DNA of 64,000 nucleotides from Microbulbifer flavimaris (GTDB lineage Bacteria > Pseudomonadota > Gammaproteobacteria > Pseudomonadales > Cellvibrionaceae): positions 434,001 through 498,000 of the forward strand of contig NZ_LRFG02000003.1 of NCBI RefSeq assembly GCF_001641755.2, written 5' to 3'. The translations under genes and the position numbers were made by a program. This document shows positions 63,672 to 64,000 of this stretch, piece after piece; positions within the stretch are counted from its first letter, which is position 1; each line of letters opens with the position of its first letter. The notes beneath the pieces were generated by a model. The model was not told the origin of the DNA and did no database searches. It saw only the letters and a program-made list of their open reading frames with translations.

Positions 63672-63734
63672 TCAGTGCACCCAGTGATGGCGCTCCATCC
63701 TTTCCTGTACGGCCTCCGCGGTCGGTGCCGGCAT
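63672..63734 (-). CDS. possible 20-residue small ORF (MPAPTAEAVQERMERHHWVH)
   Basis: ATG at 63734 to TGA at 63672-63674, just ahead of the terminator. The peptide is rich in His and Glu, but no strong ribosome site is visible. It may be a small peptide gene or chance. Confidence 0.2.
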   Translation of the reverse strand: MPAPTAEAVQERMERHHWVH

Positions 63735-63835
63735 GGCACTATTTACACCAGAAAGTGGAGCTTGAATAAATCAGCGCGCTTACGTTGTCTTCCAGTCGGT
63801 CCTCGGGCCCAAGTACCTTCCCATGTTGCTAGCTA

Positions 63836-64000
63836 TTACATGGTGGGCGTTTTCATCATAAATAGGAATTCCTGAACGGCGGCCTTTGTCTCCGGCCGCA
63901 GGTTGGTGATGCCTTCATACGGCATACCGGTGGCGGGTCCCTCGCTGGGGTATTTTTGCTTGCGCGCCATGTGTCGCTGCACCATACGCACAAACTTGGC
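63836..64000 (-). CDS. C-terminal part of an unidentified protein (start beyond window)
   Basis: Leftward frame open from the right edge to a TAA at 63836-63838, giving the last 54 residues: it begins AKFVRMVQRHMARKQKYP and ends in FLFMMKTPTM. The basic, non-repetitive composition looks like a genuine coding end. I cannot assign a family from this part. A terminator lies about 190 bases downstream. Confidence 0.55.
   Translation of the reverse strand, partial: AKFVRMVQRHMARKQKYPSEGPATGMPYEGITNLRPETKAAVQEFLFMMKTPTM

Noticed and set aside
63372..63875. 167-codon rightward frame at the right end
   Set aside because: It runs through a leftward terminator and opposite two more protein-like leftward readings; no start signal or motif.

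Overview
The window is a chromosomal segment around the replication origin of a gammaproteobacterium with GC-rich coding sequence. Gene order closely follows the origin region of Pseudomonas and its relatives: gyrB-recF-dnaN-dnaA back to back with rpmH-rnpA-yidD-yidC-mnmE, then mnmG-rsmG-parA-parB and the complete atpIBEFHAGDC operon. On the other side lie the conserved gmhB-glyS-glyQ, lpxL-like, trkH-trkA-rsmB-fmt-def, LysM-dprA-tsaC-hemF-aroE blocks. Large TonB-dependent receptors, an S9 peptidase and secreted proteases suggest a marine polymer- or peptide-degrading lineage (Cellvibrionales/Microbulbifer-like). That placement is inference from gene content, not from a marker gene.

Layout. 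1-7.6 kb: leftward genes (partial FAD oxidoreductase; membrane protein; aroE; a small NTF2-like protein; hemF; tsaC; divergent purE; dprA; LysM). 7.8-15.5 kb: rightward def-fmt-rsmB and trkA-trkH, a leftward CDP-alcohol phosphatidyltransferase, a rightward nucleoside transporter. 15.5-20.2 kb: leftward LpxL-family acyltransferase, rightward glyQ-glyS-gmhB. 20.4-28.5 kb is accessory: a membrane-anchored beta-lactamase-fold hydrolase, a small secreted protein, an RlmI-like methyltransferase, a probably Fur-controlled TonB receptor, a GNAT protein and an orphan CysH-like protein. 28.5-44.5 kb is the replication and segregation core. It has two perfect parS sites inside recF and two separate DnaA-box clusters, dnaA-rpmH and mnmE-mnmG. 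44.6-52 kb is the ATP synthase operon with a clear promoter and terminator. 52-64 kb is accessory: a 1097-residue TonB receptor followed by an S9 peptidase, a translationally coupled secreted pair (202-residue protein plus HAF-repeat-like metzincin), a patatin-like phospholipase, a formate/nitrite-family transporter, a probably frameshifted small gene and a gene cut by the right edge.

How it works together. The core supplies replication initiation (DnaA, DnaN, RecF, GyrB), segregation (ParA/ParB/parS), membrane insertion and tRNA modification (RnpA, YidD, YidC, MnmE/MnmG, RsmG) and energy (F1Fo ATPase). The most unusual points are: parS sites written into two conserved FHVE peptides of RecF; two DnaA-box clusters; a strong terminator plus a trinucleotide repeat between dnaN and recF; a PurE lacking a conserved arginine; and the coupled metzincin operon. 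No CRISPR array, rRNA, tRNA, insertion sequence or prophage was recognised.
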